From Pseudothermotoga elfii DSM 9442 = NBRC 107921 (GTDB taxonomy: Bacteria > Thermotogota > Thermotogae > Thermotogales > DSM-5069), in contig NC_022792.1 in assembly GCF_000504085.1 (NCBI RefSeq), positions 1,888,001-1,952,000 of the forward strand: DNA of 64,000 bases, given 5' to 3'. The notes under the pieces were generated by a model that saw only the letters and a list, made by a program, of their open reading frames with translations, ran no database searches and was not told where the DNA came from. The translations under genes were made by a program, and so were the position numbers. Positions 1-8,432 of the stretch are shown here, piece by piece. Position 1 is the stretch's first letter. Every line of letters begins with the position of its first letter.

Positions 1-1404
1 ATAACAGGCATCACCAATAAATCAACCGAGGTTCGTCCGGGATATTTGTTCATTTGTCACAAAGGAAGTCGATTTGATTCTCATGAAATAGCTTCTGAAA
101 TAATCAAGAAAGGTGCCTCATTTCTTGTTGTTGAGCATCCCATATCAGTGGATTTTCCTCACGTGGTTGTGAGTGACAGCAGACTTGCTGAATCTATCTT
201 ATCTGCTTTATATTACGGCGATCCATTCAACAAACTGCTTACTATAGGTATAACCGGGACAAATGGAAAAACAACGGCAGCTCATTTATTTCACCACGTC
301 CTGAAGACTCTCGGAAGTAATGGCAGCATGCTTGGAACAATTTATTATGACATACTTGGAGAGCAAAAATTTCACCATGACAATACAACACCAGATGCAA
401 TAGAAATTCTCAAAGCAATGAAAAACACAGTTGATAGAAGTGGCAAACATTTTGTGATGGAAGTTTCATCACATTCTTTGGCTATGAAAAGAGTGGAGTC
501 TGTAAAATTTGACATTGCTGCTTTGACAAATATTACGCGTGATCATCTTGATTTCCACCAAACTTTTGACGAATACATAAAGACCAAGCTCCACATATTT
601 GATCTATTAAAAGAATTCGGTATAGCGGTTGTCAGTGATGAATTCGAGCATATAGTGAACAAAAGAGTGAAAAAAGTAATCTACGGCATGTCTGAGAATA
701 GTGATTACAGAATTCTATCTGCAGAAATAGACAAATTCGGAACAAATTTCGTTTTGAAAAGCCGCTTCGGAGAACACAAATGCTCAATCAACATACCCGG
801 CATACACAACGCATACAACGCAACACTTGTAATTGCATCTCTTTGTGAACTTGGATACGATATTGAGTCTATTATAGAAGCCATTAAAAGCTTTGAGGGA
901 GTAGAAGGAAGGTTTCAGTTCATACGTGAAGGCGCTCTGGTGGGTATCGATATCGTTGTTGATTTTGCTCACAGCCCGGATGCACTGGAAAAAACCCTTA
1001 TCACTGCAAGAAAAATCGCAAGCGGAAGAATCATAACAGTTTTTGGAGCTGGTGGCCAGGCAGATAAAGGAAAAAGGCCAATGATGGCTGAAGTGGTCTG
1101 CAGATACTCTGATGTAAGCATAATAACAACCGATGATCCAAGAGGAGAAGATCCCGAGGAAATATTATTCGAAGTTGAGAAAGGTGTTCCATCAGGATCA
1201 CCATATCTCGTTATTCCAGACAGAAAGGAAGCAATAGAAACAGCTCTCACTTTGGCAAATCGCGGAGATATGGTCATAGTAGCAGGAAGGGGACATGAAG
1301 AATATCAAATTTTCAGCGACGAGAGGAAAATTCCATTCAAGGACGCTGAAGTAATTAGAAAAATCCTTTTGAAAGAATACGAAAAGGAGAAAAAACGTGT
1401 TTGA
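1..1404 (+). CDS. murE: UDP-N-acetylmuramoyl-peptide ligase MurE (5'-truncated by window edge)
   Basis: Cytoplasmic Mur ligase that adds the third stem-peptide residue to UDP-MurNAc-L-Ala-D-Glu with ATP. The frame is open from base 1, and the first residues (ITGITNKSTEVRPG) match the MurE N-terminal domain, so the real start is upstream. The TTG at 46 is internal. Visible motifs are the P-loop GTNGKTT (bases 256-276), the Mur-ligase EVSSHSL segment, and DDPRGEDP (about 1132-1155) in the amino-acid-binding domain. Diaminopimelate enzymes usually have DNPR; from memory, the DDPR form occurs in Thermotoga maritima MurE, which adds lysine, including D-lysine. The 3' end overlaps murF by 8 bases, which indicates translational coupling. 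Confidence 0.95.
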   Translation: MTGITNKSTEVRPGYLFICHKGSRFDSHEIASEIIKKGASFLVVEHPISVDFPHVVVSDSRLAESILSALYYGDPFNKLLTIGITGTNGKTTAAHLFHHVLKTLGSNGSMLGTIYYDILGEQKFHHDNTTPDAIEILKAMKNTVDRSGKHFVMEVSSHSLAMKRVESVKFDIAALTNITRDHLDFHQTFDEYIKTKLHIFDLLKEFGIAVVSDEFEHIVNKRVKKVIYGMSENSDYRILSAEIDKFGTNFVLKSRFGEHKCSINIPGIHNAYNATLVIASLCELGYDIESIIEAIKSFEGVEGRFQFIREGALVGIDIVVDFAHSPDALEKTLITARKIASGRIITVFGAGGQADKGKRPMMAEVVCRYSDVSIITTDDPRGEDPEEILFEVEKGVPSGSPYLVIPDRKEAIETALTLANRGDMVIVAGRGHEEYQIFSDERKIPFKDAEVIRKILLKEYEKEKKRV

Positions 1405-2665
1405 GAATTCTCGCTTTGTCGTTGATTCAAGGCAAGTTACCCCCGGATGTGTTTTCGTAGCCATTAAAGGTGAAAAAACTGATGGACACTTTTACGCCAA
1501 TGAAGCAATTAACAAAGGTGCTGCTTATGTCGTTGCCGAAAAAAAACTACAACATATTCCAGAAGAAAAATTGATAACTGTCAATGACACAATTGAGTTT
1601 TTGCTCAGCAATGCCAGAGAAAAATTAAAAAAACATAATCCAGTTGTGATAGGTATAACAGGTTCAAACGGAAAAACCACCACGAAAGAACTCCTCTATC
1701 AGCTCTTGGGAAAAGACAGGGCTTTTCGTAATCCAGGAAATTTGAACACGGAGATCGGTTTGCCACTATCGATTCTCAATGAATACAATGCGGAGAAATT
1801 CGCTATTTTAGAAATGGCTATGAATAAATTTGGAGATATTGCAAGATTATGCCAAATAGCCATGCCTCACGTGGCAATTTTGCTGAATGTTGGAACAGCA
1901 CATCGTGGAATAGCAGGAAATCAGGAAATGATATTGAGAGGAAAACTCCAATTAATCGAGAATATGCAAAAAAATGGAACAGCCATAGTTTTGTATGATA
2001 AAAAACTGCTGGATAGAATTTCATCGAAACCTATGGTAACTTTTGGCTATAAAAAAGGAGATTATCAACTTGTCGATTATTGTTATATTGATTTCTCAAC
2101 GAAAGCCTTCTACAAAACCCCAAGAGAGCAGCTAATCTTCAACCTCAAATCAATCTGGAATGCCGGTCAGCTAACAAATATATCAGCAGTTTTAGCCGCA
2201 CTGGATATTCTCGGAATAGACTGTAATAAAAACATTCTGGAAAACTTTATGCCTGTGGCTGGAAGATTCAGGGTAATGAATTGCAATGGAATTTATGTGG
2301 TGGATGACACTTATAATGCAAGCATAGAGTCGTTTGAAACAGCCGTTGAAACAATAAAGAAGCTTGGTAAAAGATCATTTGCTGTAGTTGGTTCAATTAA
2401 AGAACAGGGAAAATACTCAATTGAAACACACAGGAAACTTGGCGAGATTCTCGAAAAATTAGATGGTGTTGTGGTTTACAACGTCGATAATGAGATAGAA
2501 ATCATGAACTGTTCAAAAAAAATTTTTGCAAGCAACAGCGCAACAGAAATCTCTGATTTTTTGAAAAGAATCCTGATACCTGGCGATGTAGTTTTATTCA
2601 AAGCATCAAGGTCAGTTCAAATAGAGAAAGTTTTGCAAATATATACGGAGGAGATTAGATGTTGA
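1397..2665 (+). CDS. murF: UDP-N-acetylmuramoyl-tripeptide--D-alanyl-D-alanine ligase MurF
   Basis: Adds D-Ala-D-Ala to the UDP-MurNAc tripeptide, the last cytoplasmic peptide ligation of peptidoglycan precursor synthesis. It is 422 aa, near the usual length of the family. The N-terminal VDSRQVTPG segment is the UDP-sugar-binding domain. The central P-loop reads GITGSNGKTTTKE, followed by the EMAMNKFGDI and NVGTAH segments typical of MurF, and VVDDTYNAS lies in the C-terminal domain. It starts at GTG 1397, with AAGGAG eight bases upstream, inside the end of murE. Its stop overlaps the mraY start by 7 bases. Confidence 0.96.
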   Translation: MFENSRFVVDSRQVTPGCVFVAIKGEKTDGHFYANEAINKGAAYVVAEKKLQHIPEEKLITVNDTIEFLLSNAREKLKKHNPVVIGITGSNGKTTTKELLYQLLGKDRAFRNPGNLNTEIGLPLSILNEYNAEKFAILEMAMNKFGDIARLCQIAMPHVAILLNVGTAHRGIAGNQEMILRGKLQLIENMQKNGTAIVLYDKKLLDRISSKPMVTFGYKKGDYQLVDYCYIDFSTKAFYKTPREQLIFNLKSIWNAGQLTNISAVLAALDILGIDCNKNILENFMPVAGRFRVMNCNGIYVVDDTYNASIESFETAVETIKKLGKRSFAVVGSIKEQGKYSIETHRKLGEILEKLDGVVVYNVDNEIEIMNCSKKIFASNSATEISDFLKRILIPGDVVLFKASRSVQIEKVLQIYTEEIRC

Positions 2666-3561
2666 TCCCGTTTATAATTTTCGCAATCTGCACGATTCTG
2701 TACTCTCCACTCATAAAATTTTTGAGAAGATATAAACTCGGTCAGTATATAAGAGAGGAAGGGCCGGATTTACACAGTTATAAAGCAGGTACGCCCACAG
2801 CTGGGGGAATTTTGTTTGTTTTGGTACCATCTCTGTTTATCTTTTTTGTTAACACGGCCGATGCTCTCGCGCTTATCTTTTTCGGTTTCATCGGCTTTCT
2901 GGATGATTTTCTCAGCCTGAAAAGAAAAAAATCCATGGGCTTGAGAGCATGGCAGAAATTTCTACTTCAGGTAATTTTCTCAACAGTGATATACCTGATC
3001 GTAAATCCACAAAGAAATCATATTTTGATACCATTTACCCACTCAACTTTGAACCTTGGATATTTTTACCCAATATTTGCTATTTTGTTTATAGCTGGCT
3101 TCAGCAATGCGGTTAATCTTACGGATGGACTGGACGGACTGGCTGGGGGAGTTTTTCTAACCACCAGTTTGCCATACTGGGTATTTCTGAATCAGAGTGA
3201 AAAATCACTTCTGTACACATCAGTTGCCGTTATGGCTTTTTTAATCTATAACATCAAGCCAGCCAAAGTATTCATGGGAGATACTGGAGCTCTAGCCCTT
3301 GGAGGACTTCTTGCAACAGTCTCGTTAAGAACCTCGAACGAACTTTCATTGATATGTTTTACTCCTGTTTTTCTTGCCGAAACCTTTAGTGTGATATTGC
3401 AAGTGGTTAGCTTCAAGATCTTTAAAAGAAGGATATTTAAAATGGCGCCTTTACACCATCATTTCGAACTTCTTGGATGGAAAGAAGAAAGAATTGTCCA
3501 GATGTTCACCCTGGTAAATCTTGCAATTACAACCTTTTTCATGTTGGGAGCACCCCAATGA
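2659..3561 (+). CDS. mraY: Phospho-N-acetylmuramoyl-pentapeptide transferase MraY
   Basis: Integral membrane enzyme that transfers phospho-MurNAc-pentapeptide to undecaprenyl phosphate, forming lipid I. It is 300 aa and strongly hydrophobic, with many membrane segments. Diagnostic motifs are DDFLSLKRKKSMGL, NLTDGLDGLAGG with its catalytic Asp residues, MGDTGALALGG, and the C-terminal HHHFELLGWKEERIV carrying the HHH signature. GGAGGAG precedes the ATG. In many bacteria murD follows mraY; here an exported propeller-like protein follows instead, overlapping by 4 bases (ATGA). The remaining mur genes must therefore lie elsewhere. Confidence 0.97.
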   Translation: MLIPFIIFAICTILYSPLIKFLRRYKLGQYIREEGPDLHSYKAGTPTAGGILFVLVPSLFIFFVNTADALALIFFGFIGFLDDFLSLKRKKSMGLRAWQKFLLQVIFSTVIYLIVNPQRNHILIPFTHSTLNLGYFYPIFAILFIAGFSNAVNLTDGLDGLAGGVFLTTSLPYWVFLNQSEKSLLYTSVAVMAFLIYNIKPAKVFMGDTGALALGGLLATVSLRTSNELSLICFTPVFLAETFSVILQVVSFKIFKRRIFKMAPLHHHFELLGWKEERIVQMFTLVNLAITTFFMLGAPQ

Positions 3562-4574
3562 TGAGAAGATTTTTAGCAAAGCTTCTTCTGCTATCTTTTT
3601 TCACGTTTTCATCATTCAGTTACGCAAACAGCGTAAAAATAACTCATATAGAAGCAGGTTATACAAGAGCATCTTACAACGACGAGATAATATGCCTTGT
3701 AAGATCTCAATCACCATCAGTGCTTGTACTGAATAAAAACGGAAAGACGATAAGCAACATAACAGTTGGACTTTCATATCCTGTCAGTGCCATTTACAAA
3801 GCTGGTATGGTATTTATCTCTGATTATTACAAATCTTCTGTCATGGTTTACACAATGTTCGGCAGATTTGTAAAGAGAATAGACGTTGGCTCCCATCCAA
3901 CAACGATAAAATCCTTTGACGGCAAAATTTATGTCAGTTGTTCTAAAGACAGTTCTGTTTACGAAATTGATTATCAAACACTTCTGGTTAGAAAAAAATA
4001 TTCCTTTAAATCGGCCTCACCATACTTTGAAGTGTTAGACGACAAATTAGTTTATCTGTATTTTTTCGACAGCGACAAATCTTACGAAATCGTCAGCGAA
4101 AACAGAGTTGAAGTGAAAGTGGACAACCTGAAAAATCCTGTTAAATACATTGAAAAGAATGGAGTTTCTTTTCTGCTGGGCTATACAGATGGAATGCTGG
4201 TTTGCCTGAAGAATAACAGAGAGATGTGGAGAATTAATCTTCCAGATTTCGCAAGAGATATGGTACTCACAGAAAATTATATTGTCGTTACAAGTTTACT
4301 TGAACCAATTGCTTCACTGATTACATACACCGGTGAAATCGCACAAAAGATCATTTTGCCGAATGTTTCCCATAGAGTTCTGAATATGAAAGAAAAACTC
4401 GTCTTTCTGAATCATCTACCAGGAGAAGTGTATATAGTTGATCCTGAAGAAAACTCTATAGAAACAATAAATGTGGGAACTTACGCATTAGAGATGTTTA
4501 AAATTTCAGAATCTGAAGTAGTTGTTCTGTGTTCTGACTCTGGAGAGCTCTACTTTATAAACCTTGGGGAATAA
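3558..4574 (+). CDS. Exported beta-propeller-like protein of unknown function
   Basis: 338 aa, starting at the ATG that overlaps the mraY stop (ATGA). A signal peptide is clear: MMRRFLAKLLLLSFFTFSSF, with cleavage probably after SYA. The mature part is a run of short beta-strand blocks with motifs such as PSVLVLNKNGKTI, GMVFISDYYKSSVMVY, GKIYVSCSKDSSVYEID and EVYIVDPEENSIETI. These resemble YVTN/YncE-like propeller blades. No catalytic motif is visible. Coupling to mraY suggests co-expression with wall synthesis, but the function is unknown; a scaffold or binding role outside the membrane is a guess. Confidence 0.8.
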   Translation: MMRRFLAKLLLLSFFTFSSFSYANSVKITHIEAGYTRASYNDEIICLVRSQSPSVLVLNKNGKTISNITVGLSYPVSAIYKAGMVFISDYYKSSVMVYTMFGRFVKRIDVGSHPTTIKSFDGKIYVSCSKDSSVYEIDYQTLLVRKKYSFKSASPYFEVLDDKLVYLYFFDSDKSYEIVSENRVEVKVDNLKNPVKYIEKNGVSFLLGYTDGMLVCLKNNREMWRINLPDFARDMVLTENYIVVTSLLEPIASLITYTGEIAQKIILPNVSHRVLNMKEKLVFLNHLPGEVYIVDPEENSIETINVGTYALEMFKISESEVVVLCSDSGELYFINLGE

Positions 4575-4585
4575 TCCCCAAGGTT
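4560..4585. terminator. Shared hairpin between convergent genes
   Basis: A perfect 11-bp stem (AACCTTGGGGA and its complement) with an ATAA loop lies exactly where the propeller gene (+) and acpP (-) converge. The loop contains the stop codon of the first gene, and the right arm ends inside the acpP stop. U-tracts on either side are poor, so this may be a weak bidirectional terminator or a stabilising 3' stem. Confidence 0.65.
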
Positions 4586-4823
4586 AGGATTTTGAAATAA
4601 TATAATCTACAATATCCTTTACTGTCGAAATCTTTTCCAGATCCGAATCATCAATCTTTACATCAAATTCTTCCTCAAATGCCATTACCAGATCAACCAG
4701 ATCTAAAGAATCAGCATTCAGATCTTCTGTCAATTTGCTTGTTTCACTGATCTGACTCAATTCAACTCCAAGTTTCTCGGATATAATTTTCGCAACTTTT
4801 TCAACGATTGCATTTCTGTCCAT
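4584..4823 (-). CDS. acpP: Acyl carrier protein
   Basis: 79-aa acidic protein that carries growing acyl chains on a 4'-phosphopantetheine arm in fatty-acid synthesis. The attachment site is Ser39 in the canonical ADSLDLVDLV motif, followed by EEEFDVKI on recognition helix 2. The length is normal. The ATG is preceded by AAGGGGG, and a consensus promoter lies 35-60 bases upstream. It is monocistronic here, not next to fab genes, and ends in the hairpin shared with the convergent propeller gene. Confidence 0.97.
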   Translation of the reverse strand: MDRNAIVEKVAKIISEKLGVELSQISETSKLTEDLNADSLDLVDLVMAFEEEFDVKIDDSDLEKISTVKDIVDYIISKS

Positions 4824-4857
4824 GAAACAACCCCCTTACAAAAGTTATTCGCAAAAG

Positions 4858-4886
4858 ATTATAAAAAACAATCATGATTATGTCAA
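4858..4886 (-). promoter_or_regulatory. Consensus sigma70-type promoter of acpP
   Basis: On the minus strand, a perfect -35 TTGACA (4881-4886) and a perfect -10 TATAAT (4858-4863) are separated by exactly 17 bases. Transcription would begin about 25-30 bases before the acpP ATG. It is one of the strongest-looking promoters in the window, as expected for an abundant protein. Confidence 0.85.
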
Positions 4887-4980
4887 ATCAACTATTTTCT
4901 TTCTTTGTATTTATAAAGAATATTTAAAAAACCAGAAATGCTCTCTCAGGAAGCATATATTCAAGAATCCACAGCTGTCT

Positions 4981-5784
4981 TTATTGGAAGAAATAACCTC
5001 CAAAAAAGCTGTTATCTATCATGGAACGAAGCTTTATTGCATTTTTTACAGCCTTGCCACGATAACAATTATTGAAAAAAACGAACGTATCAAGCGACTT
5101 TCTAAGTAATTTTTCAATATCGATCTTGAAAAGCTCCAGTTCTTCTTCAGAATAATCGTAATTGTAACGCTCAGAAGAAGAAACAAACCATTTACTGTTC
5201 CTGCCATGAAATCTGAAATAAGAAATATCAGAAGTCTTTAAAGGTCTGTAAGGAAAAAGATTCCTGATCTGCGGTTCATCAACTATGACATAACACATTT
5301 CATTTTCTTCGAGAAACCTGTAAACATCGTCTGTGTTCCAGGATTTATGTCTGAATTCGATAGCTATGGGAATTGTAGAAGTATCTCTGATTTTCTTCAG
5401 GTAATCAACATTTTCCTTGGAGTAGGTAAAAGAGTAAGGAAATTGTGCGAGCAAAACTTTCAGTCTCTTCTCGAGAATCATCGGTTCTAAAGCATTTAGA
5501 AGAAATTTGATATCTTCGCGAGGAAAATGTGAATTTTTCCATCCTTCATGCGTAATCGAGCCTGGAACCTTTACACTAAAAACAAGTGAAGAAGGAGTTT
5601 TTCTCACCATGGAAACTATTGTCTTATAACCTGGAAGGCCATAATAAGTGAAGTTCAGTTCAACCGCATTGAATTTCCAGACAGCCGAGTAATATTTTAT
5701 CATCGCTGAGCGAGATATCTTTTCCGGGTAAACAGCTCCTATCCAGTCATCAAAATAGTACCCGCTTGTACCAATATACAACAA
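4981..5784 (-). CDS. DUF72 family protein (YecE-like TIM barrel)
   Basis: 267 aa. The N-terminus MLYIGTSGYYFDDW and the segments EKISRSAMIKYYSAVWKFNAVELNFTYYGLP (bases about 5640-5720) and FRFHGRNSKW are typical of the DUF72 family, whose biochemical role I do not know. The fold is a TIM barrel. It starts at TTG 5784 behind AGGGGGA; a second TTG follows immediately, so the start could be one codon later. It is divergent from nfo with only 44 bases between, so the two genes probably share a control region. Confidence 0.85.
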   Translation of the reverse strand: MLYIGTSGYYFDDWIGAVYPEKISRSAMIKYYSAVWKFNAVELNFTYYGLPGYKTIVSMVRKTPSSLVFSVKVPGSITHEGWKNSHFPREDIKFLLNALEPMILEKRLKVLLAQFPYSFTYSKENVDYLKKIRDTSTIPIAIEFRHKSWNTDDVYRFLEENEMCYVIVDEPQIRNLFPYRPLKTSDISYFRFHGRNSKWFVSSSERYNYDYSEEELELFKIDIEKLLRKSLDTFVFFNNCYRGKAVKNAIKLRSMIDNSFFGGYFFQ

Positions 5785-5828
5785 GATGATTCCCCCTAAT
5801 TATGTTATCATCAATTCTGGTGATGAAG

Positions 5829-6680
5829 ATGATAAAAATAGGTGCTCATATGCCAATTTCATATGGTTTCGAAAAAGTACCCGAGTTAACAGTAGAAATA
5901 GGGGGAAACGCATTCCAGATTTTTTCACACAGTCCAAGAACCTGGAGAGCCGGATTGCCTTCGAAAGAATCATGTGAAAAATTCAAAATTTTCATGAATA
6001 AATGTGCAATTCCGTTTCAGAATGCGTTTTGTCACACAGGATATTTAATCAACCTGGCAAGTCCGAAAGAAGATATATGGACCAAGTCTGTGCAATTGAT
6101 GATAATTGAGGGCAAAATCTGTGAAATGCTGGGTATCCCTTATCTAAATGTTCATCCGGGAAGTCATACCGGTTCTGGAGAAAGGGAAGGTATGCAGAGA
6201 ATTGTTAGGGCAATAGATGAGTTTATGAAAAACACTTCGAACATTACATTGCTGCTTGAAAATGTTTCTCCAAAAGGTGGAAATATTGGCTATAAAATGC
6301 ACCAACTTGGCCAGATTATAAAGTCTGTGTCTTATCCAGATCGAATCGGTGTTACTTACGACACATGCCATGGTTTTGATGCGGGCTATGACATAACCAC
6401 AAAAGAAGGGGTCACAAAATTGCTTGACGAAATGGAATCAGCATTTGGACTCTGGAGGCTGAAAATGATCCATTTGAACGATTCCAAAGCACCTTTTGGA
6501 AAACCTCTTGATAGGCATGAAAATATTGGTAAAGGTTATATAGGTGATGAAGGATTCCGAAACTTCCTGAGCTTTTCCCAGATACAGAGCGTACCATGGA
6601 TTCTGGAAACACCTGATAGCAAAGACCTATACAAAACAGAAATAAAACACGTGAAATCTCTTCTGGGGTTGATTGAATGA
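5829..6680 (+). CDS. nfo: Endonuclease IV (AP endonuclease)
   Basis: Zinc-dependent apurinic/apyrimidinic endonuclease that nicks 5' of abasic sites in base-excision repair. The best start is ATG 5829 (MIKIGAHMPISYGFEK), with GGTGA just upstream. ATG 5823 is possible, and ATG 5802 has no ribosome site. Zinc-ligand motifs are present: IGAH, NVHPGSH, LLLENVS, TYDTCHGFDAGYDI and MIHLNDSKAPFG followed by DRHENIGKG. The length (283 aa) is normal. Its stop overlaps the rqcH start (ATGA). Confidence 0.95.
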   Translation: MIKIGAHMPISYGFEKVPELTVEIGGNAFQIFSHSPRTWRAGLPSKESCEKFKIFMNKCAIPFQNAFCHTGYLINLASPKEDIWTKSVQLMIIEGKICEMLGIPYLNVHPGSHTGSGEREGMQRIVRAIDEFMKNTSNITLLLENVSPKGGNIGYKMHQLGQIIKSVSYPDRIGVTYDTCHGFDAGYDITTKEGVTKLLDEMESAFGLWRLKMIHLNDSKAPFGKPLDRHENIGKGYIGDEGFRNFLSFSQIQSVPWILETPDSKDLYKTEIKHVKSLLGLIE

Positions 6681-8356
6681 TTTCTGACGGATTTGTGCTT
6701 AAAAGAATCGTAGACGAATTAAGCAGTCTTGAAGGGGCAAAACTGAGACAAATATACCAATATGGTAAATCGGACATATACCTTTATTTTCAGAATGCCG
6801 TGGTAAGAATATGTCTTGAGCCATCCCTGGCACATATTTGTTATACAGAAAAAGAAGATTTCTCAGATCATCGTCCATCAAATTTTGTGCTGCTGTTGCG
6901 TACAAAGCTTAGAAATGCTCGTGTCAGGAAAGTCTGCCAGGTATCACTTGACAGGGTTATGTTCTTTGAATTTGATAAAATAGACGAGATTGGAAACAGA
7001 CATTTTTACAGACTGTATATCGAGTTTTTCGGAAGCCACTGCAATGTTATTTTTGTGGAAAATGACATCATAATTGATGCCTTGAGGTCTGTTCTGACAG
7101 TGTCTCGTCGAATTCAAAAAGGGGAAATCTATCGATCAAGCAATGAAAAATTGAATCCACTTGAGGTTACTTACAATGATTTTTCTTTCGATGAACGGGC
7201 AAAAATCTCTCAGGTACTCTCACAGGAATTCTTTGGGTTTTCAAAATATATAATAAGGGAACTTTTGAACAGAGCAAACCTCCAAGATAAACTTGCCTGC
7301 GATCTGCTCACAGAAGAGAGAGAATCTTTAAAACATTCTTTCTTTTCACTCATCAATGATTTCGAAAGAGGAAAAACATATGTTTATGAATTTGAAGAAA
7401 AATTCTTAATCACAACTATTCCTTTGAAAACACTGCCATTTAAAAACCTGTCTGAACATTCGAATATATCCAATGCTATAGATGATATTTATAAAATCGT
7501 TCTTTTGAAAAAAGAGGTCGATAACTTTAAAGCAAGATTGATAAAATGCGTGCAAGATAAAGTAAAAAAAAGCGAAAAGATCCTCAACACGCTTGAAGAA
7601 GAATTATTGGCATGCCGGAAAGCTGAGGAATATCACAAATACGGAGAGTTGCTAAAATATGCTCAGGAAAAAAAAGACCTGCATAAATCTGTAAATGTTA
7701 TGGACTACAATACAGGTCAAATGACCTTGGTACCACTGGTTGACGGAAAAGGTGTTAAAGAAAGCTCCCAGTATTATTTTGCTCTTTACAAAAAGTTAAA
7801 AGAAAAATCTGAAATACTGAAAGCACGAATAAAACGGGAAACTCTTTTTTTGAATTATGCCGAACAGTTGATGCACACCCTAGAGCTGGCCGAAGACCTT
7901 GAAACACTTCAGGAAATAGAACAGGAAATGGCTCAGCAGGGTTTAATCAAGGAAAAAACTGTTTTCAGAAAATCGAAAAGTAAGCCAGAGTTTAAAAAAA
8001 TTGTGTATGAAGGATTTACGATACTGGTTGGAAAAAACAATAAACAAAACGAGAAGCTTGTCAGAATCTCTAATAAAAATGATATCTGGCTTCATGTTCA
8101 TGAAATGCCAGGTGCTCATGTTGTGATAAAAACAAATGGTCAGACTGTGCCAAGAAAGATTTTAGAGTTTGCTGCAGCTATCGCCGCTTACCATTCTAAG
8201 GCACGTTTCTCTTCAAAAGTTCCTGTAGATTACACGCCCATAAAAAATGTTCATAAACCAAAAGGCTCCCCGCCTGGTATGGTACTTTATACAAACTATG
8301 AAACCATTTTTGCAAATCCCAACCTGCTTAAAACTTCTGGTTCATACCCTTTTTAA
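6677..8356 (+). CDS. rqcH: RqcH/Rqc2-type ribosome quality-control factor (NFACT family)
   Basis: 559 aa; homologues bind stalled 50S-peptidyl-tRNA complexes and add C-terminal alanine tails. An N-terminal NFACT-N domain (about 1-200) contains SLDRVMFF, with Asp92-Arg93 matching the Asp-Arg pair needed for tailing in the family. A long charged coiled-coil region (about 270-420) follows. A C-terminal NFACT-R domain carries ISNKNDIWLHVHEMPGAHVV and the KPKGSPPGMV segment. Older annotations call it fibronectin-binding protein FbpA. It is translationally coupled to nfo. Confidence 0.9.
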   Translation: MISDGFVLKRIVDELSSLEGAKLRQIYQYGKSDIYLYFQNAVVRICLEPSLAHICYTEKEDFSDHRPSNFVLLLRTKLRNARVRKVCQVSLDRVMFFEFDKIDEIGNRHFYRLYIEFFGSHCNVIFVENDIIIDALRSVLTVSRRIQKGEIYRSSNEKLNPLEVTYNDFSFDERAKISQVLSQEFFGFSKYIIRELLNRANLQDKLACDLLTEERESLKHSFFSLINDFERGKTYVYEFEEKFLITTIPLKTLPFKNLSEHSNISNAIDDIYKIVLLKKEVDNFKARLIKCVQDKVKKSEKILNTLEEELLACRKAEEYHKYGELLKYAQEKKDLHKSVNVMDYNTGQMTLVPLVDGKGVKESSQYYFALYKKLKEKSEILKARIKRETLFLNYAEQLMHTLELAEDLETLQEIEQEMAQQGLIKEKTVFRKSKSKPEFKKIVYEGFTILVGKNNKQNEKLVRISNKNDIWLHVHEMPGAHVVIKTNGQTVPRKILEFAAAIAAYHSKARFSSKVPVDYTPIKNVHKPKGSPPGMVLYTNYETIFANPNLLKTSGSYPF

Positions 8357-8374
8357 AATTATATAAAGCGATAC

Positions 8375-8404
8375 TTGACAAATTATAAAGTTTCCCCCTA
8401 AAAT
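8375..8404 (+). promoter_or_regulatory. Promoter of the ABC-2 exporter pair
   Basis: TTGACA at 8375-8380 and TAAAAT at 8399-8404, separated by 18 bases, lie about 30 bases before the permease ATG. The position and near-consensus boxes make this the likely start of a new transcription unit after rqcH. Confidence 0.75.
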
Positions 8405-8432
8405 ATTTTCATAAAGAAAGGGGGAACAAAAT

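Noticed and set aside
4822-5109. 95-codon plus-strand frame between acpP and the DUF72 gene
   Set aside because: It covers the acpP promoter and the 3' end of the DUF72 gene, has no ribosome site and shows random composition.
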